From positions 67,661 to 131,660 of the forward strand of contig NZ_BAABJQ010000026.1 of assembly GCF_039543385.1 (NCBI RefSeq): DNA of 64,000 nt, written 5' to 3'. The notes under the pieces are model-generated. The model had not been told where the DNA came from and ran no database searches. It saw only the letters and a program-made list of their open reading frames with translations. The position numbers and the translations under genes are program-made. Source of the stretch: Rugosimonospora acidiphila (lineage in GTDB: Bacteria > Actinomycetota > Actinomycetes > Mycobacteriales > Micromonosporaceae). Positions 19,101-27,143 of this stretch are shown here, one piece after another (positions within the stretch are counted from its first letter, which is position 1; the number at the start of each line of letters is the position of its first letter).

Positions 19101-19508
19101 ACCCAGGTCCTGGAACTCCTCCTCGGACAGGACGATCAGGGCCAGCCACGGCAGCAACCGGCGCCCGTCGGCCGCCGCCGGCGTGTACCGCCAGGGCAGG
19201 TCCTCCTCGTAGAACTCGAGGCAGACCAGGTGGTTGGGTTCGAAGTTGGTCGTCCAGTCCGGTGGCTCGCGGCGGGAAATCGCCGACGGGTCCACCCCGA
19301 TGATGTCGCCCGGCCCGTACAGCTCGACATGCTGGGGCGCGGTCGACGCGGGGGCCGAACCGTCGAGCCCGACCCCGGAGATCGTCACCTCGACGTCGAA
19401 GCCGGCCCGCAGCCGGACGGCCGGGTCGCCGGCCGGTGCCTGTACGCGGTTGCCGAAGCCGCTGCGCAGCCACGGCAGGAAGGTGTAGGTGCCGGTGTCG
19501 GCGGTCAT
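16182..19508 (-). CDS. Large protein of unknown function (1108 aa) with a central membrane hairpin
   Basis: Begins MTADTGTYTFLPWLRSGFGN. Residues about 25-150 are beta-rich and contain FEPNHLVCLEFYEEDLPWRY and LPWLALIVLSEEEF, a pattern recurring in uncharacterised proteins encoded next to DUF6603-like genes. Two long hydrophobic stretches at about 606-655 (WPLLVLFVAVVAGLVALAS and VIALIVAAVATVLALAAVPW), separated by only a few residues, should form a membrane hairpin, so at least one operon member is membrane-anchored. The C-terminal half is mixed with many acidic residues. The ATG at 19508 overlaps the stop of the upstream gene by four bases. Function unknown; a role as membrane anchor of a larger assembly is inference. 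Confidence 0.85.
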   Translation of the reverse strand: MTADTGTYTFLPWLRSGFGNRVQAPAGDPAVRLRAGFDVEVTISGVGLDGSAPASTAPQHVELYGPGDIIGVDPSAISRREPPDWTTNFEPNHLVCLEFYEEDLPWRYTPAAADGRRLLPWLALIVLSEEEFQDLGRGAGQPLAAIKTLVDLTGIAPPGELSAWAHVHVNAELATDIVSTDTTTITGALAATLAANPDLASSRLLCPRKLAPSTAYHAFLVPAFESGRLAGLGIDPAPLMTDPANGLTATAPAWGVSYPVRPAADQLPVYHRWYFRTGERGDFEDLVRVLQPRVVDSRVGTRDLDVSDPAPGIAGIAGPDGDGVLRLGGALRAPRATLPPDQRAEAERYDAWDQPYPHPFQRQLAAFLNLPDAYGRDGVTANSGPDVPPAASDDDPVVVPPSYGRWHALTERLLTEPDGTPRPDRENWLHETNLDPRWRVAAGFGTDVVQARQESLMAAAWAQIGDVLAANTRIRQGQLAARTSLTWYRQLGGAAPASELAASQVVALAAPLHRRVVSAGLSVRYRVKQSPLTEATVSTTMRRLARPGGRLATGLGLPPVRPMGTLVDRVNDGEVHTAPPKPLPDTPSPDDLADAIAPAGPLATLLRWLARVPWPLLVLFVAVVAGLVALASTGGVVIALIVAAVATVLALAAVPWWLAVRDRASAADLVRPANQTPAAVDRLPGSAGFTLVSPVPLPAPGPGLAPRGTDNAVAVRFKDALRDNYRLVAASAEAGLVAVPVPLSMTTVAGSILAATDPAVTVPAAVFDGVTLPARVVAEIGERFVEAMAYPEFDSPMYEPLVDLSDEAFVPGLHYVEPNSVTLLETNQSFIEAYLVGLNHEFARELLWREYPTDQRGSYFRQFWDVRTQLRADAGTAAGREALKDITPLDHWPRLSHLGDHDNREATRRNEEELVLVIRGELLKKYPNAIISAQPARWQPVSATDPTPDKSQERRPDDAQPILTPLYEARVRPDIFLFGFDLTAEQARGDDTVDDKPGWFFRIEEVPGDARFGFDTSREGDLNVYNDLAWSDVVPGGADGDPVRVASLPTVALVEPTAPEVEEKHDQWESDRHVPLGSAASAAELAYVALQAPVLMAVHAAELLPHQG

Positions 19509-22500
19509 GGCCGCTCCCGCAGTTCGGTGGAGCGCAGAACGTGGATGGTGTCGCGCAGCGCCGGGTCGCGCAGGACCTGGGTGCGCACGAAGTCGTCGGC
19601 CTTCGCCTTGCTGGTGAAGACGGCGTCGGGGCCCACCGGCGAGTTGTCCCGGGCGTTCGCGACCACGTAGGTCGCCGCCCCGACCGTGATCGGGGCGGCG
19701 AACGGGTCGAGCGTGCGCGCCCGCTCCCGCGACAGCGACGCGCGGGCGGTCGCGTTGCCGCGCAGCAGGTGGACGAAGAACTCGAGGCCGACGCGGAAGA
19801 AGCTGGACAGGTGCCGCTTGAAGTTCGAGTCGATGACGATGAGCTCGTGCAGTACCGCGCGCTTGACGGCGTGCGAGGTGGTCAGGTCGCTGCCGTCGAC
19901 GGTCAGCAGCACTCCGGCGTGCTGGTCCTCGAACGCCGGCGAGGCGAGCTTCTGCGTGTCGGTGAGCTTCTGGAACTGCGAGGTGGCGAACGGCTCGTCG
20001 GTGTCGCCGAGGCGCCGCAGGCCCGGGTCGGTGACGGTGACCGCCAGCCGTTCGACGTCGCCGACCGGCTGGTTGCCGACGGTGTCCAGGTGCAGGTCCA
20101 GCGGTACCGCGCGCTGTGCCACGCGCAGCGATCCGGCCGGGTGCAGCACGATCCCGGCGGCCGGGTCGATCTGGCGCAGCGACACCGGTACCCGGCCGCC
20201 GGACGGTGCGACCGCCGTCCAGTTGTCCGGCTTGAGCAGCTCGTCGTGCACTATTCCGAGCGCCGCCACCGCCGGTACGAGCGTGTCGGCGTCCTCGCCC
20301 CAGGTCTCGCTGAACGGTACGTCGAGATCCCAGAACAGCAGGGAGATCGAGCCCTCGCCCTCCACGTGCCACGGCGTCGTGCCCTCCAGTTCGCCGTGGA
20401 AGCGGACGCTGAACAGCCCGACCCCGAAGACGGTGACCGACAGCGACGCCGAGAACATGATGTCGAAGTAGAACGGGGAGAACCGGAACAGCGCGTCGAA
20501 ACCGAGGTGGCCCTCGACGTTGAACCCGTCCACGCCGAAGAAGACCTCGGCGTTGGCGCCGAACTGCACGGTGTTGGAGGTGACCGCGAAGTAGCCCTCA
20601 ACCCGGATGCGCGCCACCGACGTGTCGAGGATGCTGACGCTCAACCGGCGGGGCGACGGGAACGGCAGCGGGGGCGGGGTGAAGGACGGGTGGAACCCGC
20701 CGACGCTCACCACGAAGTCGGCGTCCGCGCCCCAGGCGATGAGCAGCCCCAGCTCGCCGTCCAGCGTGATGAACAGGATGCGCGACTCGTACAGGCTGGC
20801 GAAGAACCAGATGCGCTGCCGGTCCGCCTCGTACGCGCCGATGAAGTTGACCCGCAGGACCAGCAGCGCGGCGTCCTCGTCGGGCAGCACCACCGACAGC
20901 ACGCCGAGCACCGCGATGTTGCCCGGCGGTATCTCGACGATGACGCCGAGCGAGGCGGTGACCAGCGTCGGGGTGCCCCAGCCGAGCTTGGCCATCAGGC
21001 CGATGAGGAAGGTGCCCTCCTCGGTGGGGAAGAACCGGCGCAGGTCGCTGATGATGCGCGGCGCGTTCGCCACGACGTCGGTGGGGAACATGACGCTGGT
21101 GATGGAGCCGTCCCGGACCCCGGCGGCCAACTCCTGCAACCGCGCCGTCCGGTTGATGCCGACCAGGCCGCCGACCGCGTTGAGGGTGAAGCCGAAGCCG
21201 AGCTGCAGCGGCGTGCCGAACTCCGCGGTCACGATGACCAGCAGGGAGAACCCGTTGCTGCCGTCGGGCATCCGGGTCGAGATCAGACCTATCGCGGACA
21301 GCGCGAGGAAGTCCTCCAGCACCAGCTCCACCGCGCCGGCGTACTCGCCGCGGTCGACGTCGATGTACAGGTACCCGCCGCCGCGCAGGACTTCCAGGTC
21401 GAGCGCGAGCCCGACGCCGTTGGGGGGTTTGAAGCGCAGCGCGGCGTCCAGCCCGCCGAAGCGGGCGGTGGCGTCGGTGTCGTCGCCGGCGAAGGACAGC
21501 GTGAGCTGCGCGCCCATCCGGTCGATCGCCGCCGAGAACGGGCCGAGCGCGCCGGTGATCGCCGTGGACAGCTCCAGCGTGAGCGTCCCGTCGTCGCCGA
21601 TGCGCAGGATCACGTAGAGGTTGTCGAACTCGACGGGGCCGAGGCTCTGGTGCATGGGGATGGCCGACTCCAGGCCGCCGGCGGCCTGGACCACGAGCCC
21701 CTCGTTGCCGCGCCACTCCAGGCCGAGGTCGAAGCGGCCGGTGAGGTGCAGGCCGGCCAGCAGCGAGGCGAGGAAGCTGTCGGCGCCCTCCTGGCCGAGC
21801 GTCAGGGTCAGGCCGGTGAGATCTACGAAGATCCGTGGCTGCACCTGTACGGGGGCCGTGGTGCTGGCCCCGATCTCCAACTCCGCGCCGACCGAGATGT
21901 TCTCGGCCTCCAGGTGGATGAGGTCGTTGCCGCCGACGATCGTGAACGGTCGGGCGTTGGAGTTCCGGTCGACTGCCAGGCTCACCTTGCCGGTGATGTC
22001 GGCGGCCTTCGGGGCTACCTCGATCTGGAACGGTGGGGTGAGGGTGGCGGCGAGCCCGCCCTCGGCGGTGACCGATCCGGCCAGCGTCGCCCCCCACGAG
22101 TCATTGAGGCCCACCCGGCCTTGCACGCCCTCGGTCAGCGTGGCGTCGACGTCCATGCGCAGCCCGGGCGGGTTGGTCGAGGAGTCCCGCCGCCAGGTGA
22201 ACGGGCCCTTGCGGATGAACGCGTCGGGGCCGATCTGGCCGCCGTCGACCGCCACGTCGCGGCCGTAGAAGCCGGCGGCGATCCGGAAGAGTTCGAGCGG
22301 GTCGAAGGTTGGCGAGCCCCAGCCGACCACCGCGGCGAAGTGGCCGGCGGGGTCCTGGATCAGGCCCCGCAGCCGGTCGAGCCGGATCGCCTTGCGCACG
22401 TAGCGGCGGGTCGAGGGGTCGGCGGGGTCCTCGTCGACCACCGTCCAGTCGATCAGTCCCAGCAGCTTGAGCAGGAACGTCAGGCGTGGCCGCTGGATCT

Positions 22501-22927
22501 CGATGGTCGAGATGATCAGGTAGTCGGCGATCTGACGGGCCAGGGCGGTGAGCAGCCCCTCGACCGTCGCGCGCTGCCCCGCGTCGGCGATGGCGGCGGT
22601 GCGCGCGGCCAGCGCCTCGACGAACCGGCGGGCGGCGTCGAACAGGGCCACGAGGCCGTCGATGAGGCTCACCACCGCGGCGAGCAGTGCCGGGTTGTCG
22701 CCGGAGGCCACGGCGGCCTCGAGGGCGTCCGCGGCGGTGCTCAGCGTGCCGCCGGCGGTACCGAGCGCGGTACCGGCCGCGGTCACCGCGGGGTCGGTCA
22801 CGAACTCGTCGGGCAGGCGCACCCCCAGCACGTCGGTGTCGAGATCGGCGGTGAACGAGCCGCCGGCACCGAGCGCGCGGGCCAGCCATACCGCGGCGCG
22901 GGCGATCATGATCTCTTCGGCGGCCAT
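19505..22927 (-). CDS. DUF6603-like giant beta-rich protein (1140 aa)
   Basis: The N-terminal 100 residues are helical (MAAEEIMIARAAVWLARALG). From about residue 220 on the protein is a long series of alternating polar/hydrophobic strands with many Gly and Asp turns. A block around residue 742 reads GGFHPSFTPPPLPFPSPRR and is followed by FGVDGFNVEGHLGFDALF and FDIMFSASLSVTVFGVGLF. I recall this pattern from DUF6603 proteins, whose function is unknown. A C-terminal section contains FQKLTDTQKLASPAFE. No signal peptide is visible. Amphipathic strands of this length would suit a long beta-groove or barrel; that is inference. The ATG has GGGAG nine bases upstream, and the gene starts 19 bases after the protease stop. 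Confidence 0.85.
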   Translation of the reverse strand: MAAEEIMIARAAVWLARALGAGGSFTADLDTDVLGVRLPDEFVTDPAVTAAGTALGTAGGTLSTAADALEAAVASGDNPALLAAVVSLIDGLVALFDAARRFVEALAARTAAIADAGQRATVEGLLTALARQIADYLIISTIEIQRPRLTFLLKLLGLIDWTVVDEDPADPSTRRYVRKAIRLDRLRGLIQDPAGHFAAVVGWGSPTFDPLELFRIAAGFYGRDVAVDGGQIGPDAFIRKGPFTWRRDSSTNPPGLRMDVDATLTEGVQGRVGLNDSWGATLAGSVTAEGGLAATLTPPFQIEVAPKAADITGKVSLAVDRNSNARPFTIVGGNDLIHLEAENISVGAELEIGASTTAPVQVQPRIFVDLTGLTLTLGQEGADSFLASLLAGLHLTGRFDLGLEWRGNEGLVVQAAGGLESAIPMHQSLGPVEFDNLYVILRIGDDGTLTLELSTAITGALGPFSAAIDRMGAQLTLSFAGDDTDATARFGGLDAALRFKPPNGVGLALDLEVLRGGGYLYIDVDRGEYAGAVELVLEDFLALSAIGLISTRMPDGSNGFSLLVIVTAEFGTPLQLGFGFTLNAVGGLVGINRTARLQELAAGVRDGSITSVMFPTDVVANAPRIISDLRRFFPTEEGTFLIGLMAKLGWGTPTLVTASLGVIVEIPPGNIAVLGVLSVVLPDEDAALLVLRVNFIGAYEADRQRIWFFASLYESRILFITLDGELGLLIAWGADADFVVSVGGFHPSFTPPPLPFPSPRRLSVSILDTSVARIRVEGYFAVTSNTVQFGANAEVFFGVDGFNVEGHLGFDALFRFSPFYFDIMFSASLSVTVFGVGLFSVRFHGELEGTTPWHVEGEGSISLLFWDLDVPFSETWGEDADTLVPAVAALGIVHDELLKPDNWTAVAPSGGRVPVSLRQIDPAAGIVLHPAGSLRVAQRAVPLDLHLDTVGNQPVGDVERLAVTVTDPGLRRLGDTDEPFATSQFQKLTDTQKLASPAFEDQHAGVLLTVDGSDLTTSHAVKRAVLHELIVIDSNFKRHLSSFFRVGLEFFVHLLRGNATARASLSRERARTLDPFAAPITVGAATYVVANARDNSPVGPDAVFTSKAKADDFVRTQVLRDPALRDTIHVLRSTELRERP

Positions 22928-22946
22928 GCCGGTCCGCTCCCGTCTG

Positions 22947-25103
22947 CTAGTGCGCGTTCGTGTGGCTCTCGAGCGCGGCGGGTCGTCCGGCGCCGAACGC
23001 GTCGGCGTACCCGGGGTCGGCGGGCCCGGGGTTGGCGCCGTCCCGACCCGCCGCGGACGCGAGCAGGGCCGCGCGCACCTGGTCGGTGTTCAGGTGCGGA
23101 TCCTTCTCCAGCATCATCGCGACGATGCCCGAGACCATCGGTGCCGACATGCTCGTGCCGTCGAACTCGATGAACCGGTTGCCGGCCAGCGAGCCGGGCG
23201 TGGCGATGCGCACGATGCCGTCGTCGGAGTCCTGGCTGAGCGCGGCCATGATCTTGACGCCGGGCCCGCCGATGTCGGGCTTGGCCGCCAGCGGGCCGAG
23301 CGGCGGACTGGTGTAGTCCCGCAGCGGCCCGCGCGAGGAGAAGACGGCCAGATCCGTGGTGAGATCGTCGTACGCGGCGATGGTCAGCACGTTGCGGCCC
23401 CCGCCGTCCACGATGGTCTGGTGATTCGTGACGTTGATGAGTTCGACCGGGGTCGCGCCGCCGGCGACGATCTCCGGGGCCGGCAGCGGGTCACCGTTGG
23501 AGTAGCTCGTGGCGATCCGCAGCCCGAACCGGCCGAACTCGGTGCCGTCGATGGTGCCCATCGCGAACAGCACCGTGCCGGGCGGGCCGGTGAAGCGCAG
23601 TTCGTAGATGCCCTCGCGGTGCAGCGGCGGCAGCGGCGCGGGCATCGGCTTGGGTTCGACGATCAGCATCATCCGGTTGCGCACCACGGCGACGGTCGTC
23701 GGCGGCGGGGGTACCGGGCGGCGCACCGTGAGACTGTCGTGGAACAGGGTCCGGGTCTTGCCGCCGTCGAAGGTCTTCGTCAGGAAACCCGCGTACACGT
23801 CGGCCGAGAACCCGGTGTCGCCCGGCACTTTCGCGGCGAAGGCGACGTCCGCCGGCGCCGCGACCTCCCGGTACCAGATGGTCGCCCGCACGTCCGGGAC
23901 GTACGGCCCGGACACGCAGTTCACCCGCCTCGCCTTGTTCGGCCCGCGGTCGTCGAACAGCTCGAACGGCACGACGATGTGCCCCGCGTCCGGAATCGTC
24001 ACGATGGCGAAGCCGCGGTCGCTCGGATCGCCGTCGTTTCCCGCCGACTTCACGAAGATCGCCCCGCTCGGCACGTGCGTGGCGTCCGGCGCGTGCGCCG
24101 GATCCAACAGGTCGTCGAGCCAGCGTTCGTCGTCGTCCATCCCGTCGCCCGGCTCGGACGACGCGCCCAGGCTGGCGTTGATCACCACCGGCTTGCCGGA
24201 CGGCGGCTGCGCCGCGGCCTCCCGGAGGATGTAGGTGACCGCGTCCCGGAACCGGACGTCCCAGCCGACCTCCGCGCCGGAGGAGTCCCTGATGACGTCC
24301 GGCACGTCGAGCAGCTTGACCATGATGATGTCCGCCTCGGGCGCGACGCCGACGAACGAGGCGTCCGATCCGCCGGCGACCTGGTTTCCGCCGGCCGCGA
24401 TCGAGGTCACGTGTGTGCCGTGCCCCTCGCAGTCCTTGTGCCGGAAGTTCACCGGCACGGCCGGGTATCCCGAGGTGTTCAGCGCGCTCTCGATGGCCGT
24501 GGTGTCGAACTCCACACCGTAGGTGTGGCTCGACAGCAGGCGGGCCACGGGCGGGCCCGCCTCACCGTTGGCCACGACGGGAGTCAGCCCCTGATCCCAG
24601 ATCCTCAGGATGCGCGACCGGTACGGACTCTGCTGGGAGCACAGTGCGGGGTGCGAGATGTCGATGCCGGTGTCGATGACACCGACGATCACACCCCTGC
24701 CGCTGGCACCCGATCCGCCGACGGTCAGCACGCCCGAGGATGCGGTCGGTGGTGCCTTCTCGACGTGCCAGAGCCCGTCGACACCGATGTTCGGCACCGT
24801 GCTCGCCCGGGCGCGGATCTCCGCCGTGGCGGTGTCGAGGTGCCGGCGGCGCGGCATCCCGGCGGCGACCCGGATCACCCCCGGCGACTCGGTGAGAGCG
24901 TCGAGGTCGGCCCAGCGAAGGGTTCCGACGGCCTCACCGTCGCCGGACCAGGCGACCTCGAAGCCGAGGGCGGCGACGTCGTCCAGGTCGCCCTCGTAGG
25001 TCAGCACCACCGAGATTGCCCGCGGCTGCGCGGGCTCGTCCTGGTGTGCCAGGAAGTTCTGGTACGCGAGGGTTGCCCCGGGATCCAGCTTCTCGAGAAT
25101 CAC
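22947..25103 (-). CDS. S8 (subtilisin-family) serine protease, first gene of the giant operon
   Basis: 718 residues with the complete catalytic triad: D144 in VGVIDTGIDIS, H228 in GHGTHVTS, S651 in FDGTSMSAPMVSG. VVINASLGAS probably supplies the oxyanion Asn. About 300 residues lie between the Asn and Ser blocks, so there is a large insert (roughly residues 390-560, beta-rich, with a Pro-rich turn RRPVPPPPTT), as in PA- or sandwich-domain subtilases. There is no signal peptide; the first 130 residues could be a pro-domain or adaptor. The GTG start has GGAAGGAG nine bases upstream. It leads the operon of giant proteins and may process one of them or be activated by them; that is inference. Confidence 0.9.
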   Translation of the reverse strand: MILEKLDPGATLAYQNFLAHQDEPAQPRAISVVLTYEGDLDDVAALGFEVAWSGDGEAVGTLRWADLDALTESPGVIRVAAGMPRRRHLDTATAEIRARASTVPNIGVDGLWHVEKAPPTASSGVLTVGGSGASGRGVIVGVIDTGIDISHPALCSQQSPYRSRILRIWDQGLTPVVANGEAGPPVARLLSSHTYGVEFDTTAIESALNTSGYPAVPVNFRHKDCEGHGTHVTSIAAGGNQVAGGSDASFVGVAPEADIIMVKLLDVPDVIRDSSGAEVGWDVRFRDAVTYILREAAAQPPSGKPVVINASLGASSEPGDGMDDDERWLDDLLDPAHAPDATHVPSGAIFVKSAGNDGDPSDRGFAIVTIPDAGHIVVPFELFDDRGPNKARRVNCVSGPYVPDVRATIWYREVAAPADVAFAAKVPGDTGFSADVYAGFLTKTFDGGKTRTLFHDSLTVRRPVPPPPTTVAVVRNRMMLIVEPKPMPAPLPPLHREGIYELRFTGPPGTVLFAMGTIDGTEFGRFGLRIATSYSNGDPLPAPEIVAGGATPVELINVTNHQTIVDGGGRNVLTIAAYDDLTTDLAVFSSRGPLRDYTSPPLGPLAAKPDIGGPGVKIMAALSQDSDDGIVRIATPGSLAGNRFIEFDGTSMSAPMVSGIVAMMLEKDPHLNTDQVRAALLASAAGRDGANPGPADPGYADAFGAGRPAALESHTNAH

Positions 25104-25500
25104 CTGCGCGGACTCCTTCCCGGATGGCTGCTGTGTGGCCCCAGCTGGCTGCTGTGGGCGGGCTCCGCCAAGGTGTGGAGCCGGGTGATCGATGGCGAGT
25201 CATGCGGGGAAGGCGATGCGTCGGACTCGACGAGCTAGGTTCCGCGATTGTGACATGGATAACACCGACCGGTTGTCCGGTAGCTGACGCCGTCCGGGCA
25301 GCTCCGGGCCGGTAGGCGCGGTACCCGACAGACCCGGCTCGGGTGATCGGCCCCACCCCGATGGCCGGTCGGCCAAGGTGCGCATCCGGCGGTTAGTCTT
25401 GCCCGCGGACCTGGCGAGGGACGGGTCCGGGGTCGCGGCGCGGCGCCAGGCACGCCCAGCCGGACCGGTCGTAGCAGGGCACGAGGGGACGGTCTTCGTC
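25104..25500. promoter_or_regulatory. Divergent control region between the protease operon and a carboxylesterase
   Basis: 397 bases without a convincing gene. It must contain the promoter of the 16.5-kb minus-strand operon. The segment 25225-25290 is AT-richer than its surroundings and holds a short inverted repeat (ACCGG-TTGT-CCGGT). I cannot assign hexamers with confidence. An in-frame upstream extension of the esterase to 25378 exists but looks non-coding. Confidence 0.4.
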
Positions 25501-26883
25501 ATGGCGCAAGCGACCGCCCGAGGTGGCGTCGACGACCCGACGCCGGTGGTCGGCGAGGTGCTCGTCGCGGTTCGGGGCGGGGTGCTGCGCGGCCGGCGCG
25601 AGGATGGCCTCACCGTGCTGCGCGGCGTCCGGTACGCGGCGGCCGCGCGCTTCGCGCCACCGGTGGCGGAGGAGCCGTGGGAGGGCGTGCGCGACGCGTT
25701 CGAGCACGGCCCGGTCAGCCCGCAGCCGCCGAGCCGGCCCGGCTCGATGCTCGGCCCGTCCGACGACCGGGAACAGTCCGACGACTGCCTCAGCGTGACC
25801 GTGGTGACCCCCGCCGCGGACGGCGCCCGGCGGCCGGTGCTCGTCTGGCTGCACGGCGGCTCGTACCGGACCGGGGCCGGCTCGTGGGACCGGTACGGGG
25901 GCCAGCGGCTGGCGCGCGAGGGCGACGTGGTCGTGGTAAACGTCAACTCCCGCCTCGGCGCGCTCGGCTACCTGCACCTGCCCGGCGTCTCCGACGGCAA
26001 CCTGGGCCTGCTCGACCAGCTCGAGGCGCTGCGCTGGGTACGCGACAACGCGGCCCACCTCGGCGGCGACCCGGACAACGTGACAGTGGTCGGGCAGTCC
26101 TCCGGCGCCCACTCCATCGCCTGCCTGCTGGGCATCCCGGCGGCGCGGGCGCTGATGCGCCGCGCGGTGCTGCAGAGCCCGCCGATGGGGCTGGGGCTGT
26201 CCACTCCCGAGGCCGCCCGGCCGGTGGGGGAGCGGTTCCTGGCCAATCTCGGACAGGACCCCCGGCAGGCACCGGTGGACGCGATCCTCGCCGCGCAGCA
26301 GCGCACCGAGCAGGACCTGACCGGCCGGACCGGGATGAGCTTCACGCCGCGGTATGTGCCGGTGGCCGGGGTCGACCCCCTGCCCGTGGGCGACGACTGG
26401 CGGGCGGCCTGCCGCCGGTTGGCGCCGGGGCTGGAGGTGATCGTCGGCACCACCGGCCGGGAAATCGCCTACTTCCTCGCCGGCGGTCCGATCTCCCGGC
26501 GGGTGCCGCTGGTCGGTGGGGCGGTGGAGGAGGCGGCGATCCGGCTCGCCACCCGTTCGGTGTTCACCCGCCCGACGCTGGAGTTCGCCGCGCTGCTGGC
26601 CGACGCCGGCGCGGCGGTGCACGCGTACCGGATCGAGGAGACCTCGGTGACCGGCCCGATGCGCTCCTGCCACTGCGGCGATCTGCCGCGGCTGTTCGGC
26701 GGCCAGGACGCCTGGGCCGGTGCGCCGATGCTGGCCGGTCAGGACTGGGCAGACATCGACGCTGGCGGCCGGCCGATGCGCGAGGCCTGGCTGTCGTTCG
26801 CGACCACCGGCTCGGGTGGACTGGCCGGGTCCTGGCCGGCCTACACACGCCGCCGGGGCGCGGTGCGTCGATTCAATCCCTGA
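25501..26883 (+). CDS. Type-B carboxylesterase/lipase family protein
   Basis: 460 residues. The family layout is clear: VRYAAAARFAPP near the N-terminus, VLVWLHGGSYRTGAGS as oxyanion-hole motif, VNVNSRLGALGYL, LLDQLEALRWVRDNAAHLGGDPDNV, then nucleophile S200 in GQSSGAHS. The common GESAGG motif is therefore replaced by GQSSGA. The acid is probably the Glu in TTGREIAYF and the catalytic His lies in SCHCGDLPRLFG. These enzymes hydrolyse carboxylic esters. No signal peptide, so cytoplasmic. The ATG at 25501 is preceded by GAGGGGA. It diverges from the giant operon and shows no other linkage. Confidence 0.9.
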   Translation: MAQATARGGVDDPTPVVGEVLVAVRGGVLRGRREDGLTVLRGVRYAAAARFAPPVAEEPWEGVRDAFEHGPVSPQPPSRPGSMLGPSDDREQSDDCLSVTVVTPAADGARRPVLVWLHGGSYRTGAGSWDRYGGQRLAREGDVVVVNVNSRLGALGYLHLPGVSDGNLGLLDQLEALRWVRDNAAHLGGDPDNVTVVGQSSGAHSIACLLGIPAARALMRRAVLQSPPMGLGLSTPEAARPVGERFLANLGQDPRQAPVDAILAAQQRTEQDLTGRTGMSFTPRYVPVAGVDPLPVGDDWRAACRRLAPGLEVIVGTTGREIAYFLAGGPISRRVPLVGGAVEEAAIRLATRSVFTRPTLEFAALLADAGAAVHAYRIEETSVTGPMRSCHCGDLPRLFGGQDAWAGAPMLAGQDWADIDAGGRPMREAWLSFATTGSGGLAGSWPAYTRRRGAVRRFNP

Positions 26884-26964
26884 CCCGCTCAATCCCTGAC
26901 CAGCGGGCCGGGCGGCGGCGACCCCGAGGGTGCCCCGGCGGCGCCCGTCGAACACATCGATAGA

Positions 26965-26993
26965 TTGCGTTGGATTGTGCCGCGCGGTAGGTT
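26965..26993 (+). promoter_or_regulatory. Candidate promoter of the GH5 mannanase gene
   Basis: TTGCGT (26965-26970) and TAGGTT (26988-26993) are separated by 17 bases and resemble a sigma-70-type promoter. This leaves about 145 bases of leader before the ATG at 27144. Confidence 0.4.
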
Positions 26994-27143
26994 GTCCGCA
27001 CCGCAGTAGGTCTCTGAGCCGGGCCTCGGGCAGTCATGGCAACGTCCCCCTCGCGCCGCGCCCTTTCTCGCGCCGCGCACCGCACCTCGGGACGTGGATC
27101 CGGGCGCACATGCCATCGTGAGCCGCCATCCCCGAGGTAGGTC

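Noticed and set aside
8592..25103. The giant operon as a contractile injection system or phage tail
   Set aside because: No sheath, tube, baseplate, spike, LysM or AAA+ signature is visible in the five proteins, and phage-type gene order is missing.
26930..27121. A 63-codon plus-strand frame between the carboxylesterase and the mannanase
   Set aside because: Composition is Arg/Ser/Pro-rich without codon bias, it overlaps the mannanase promoter and has no homologue I recognise.
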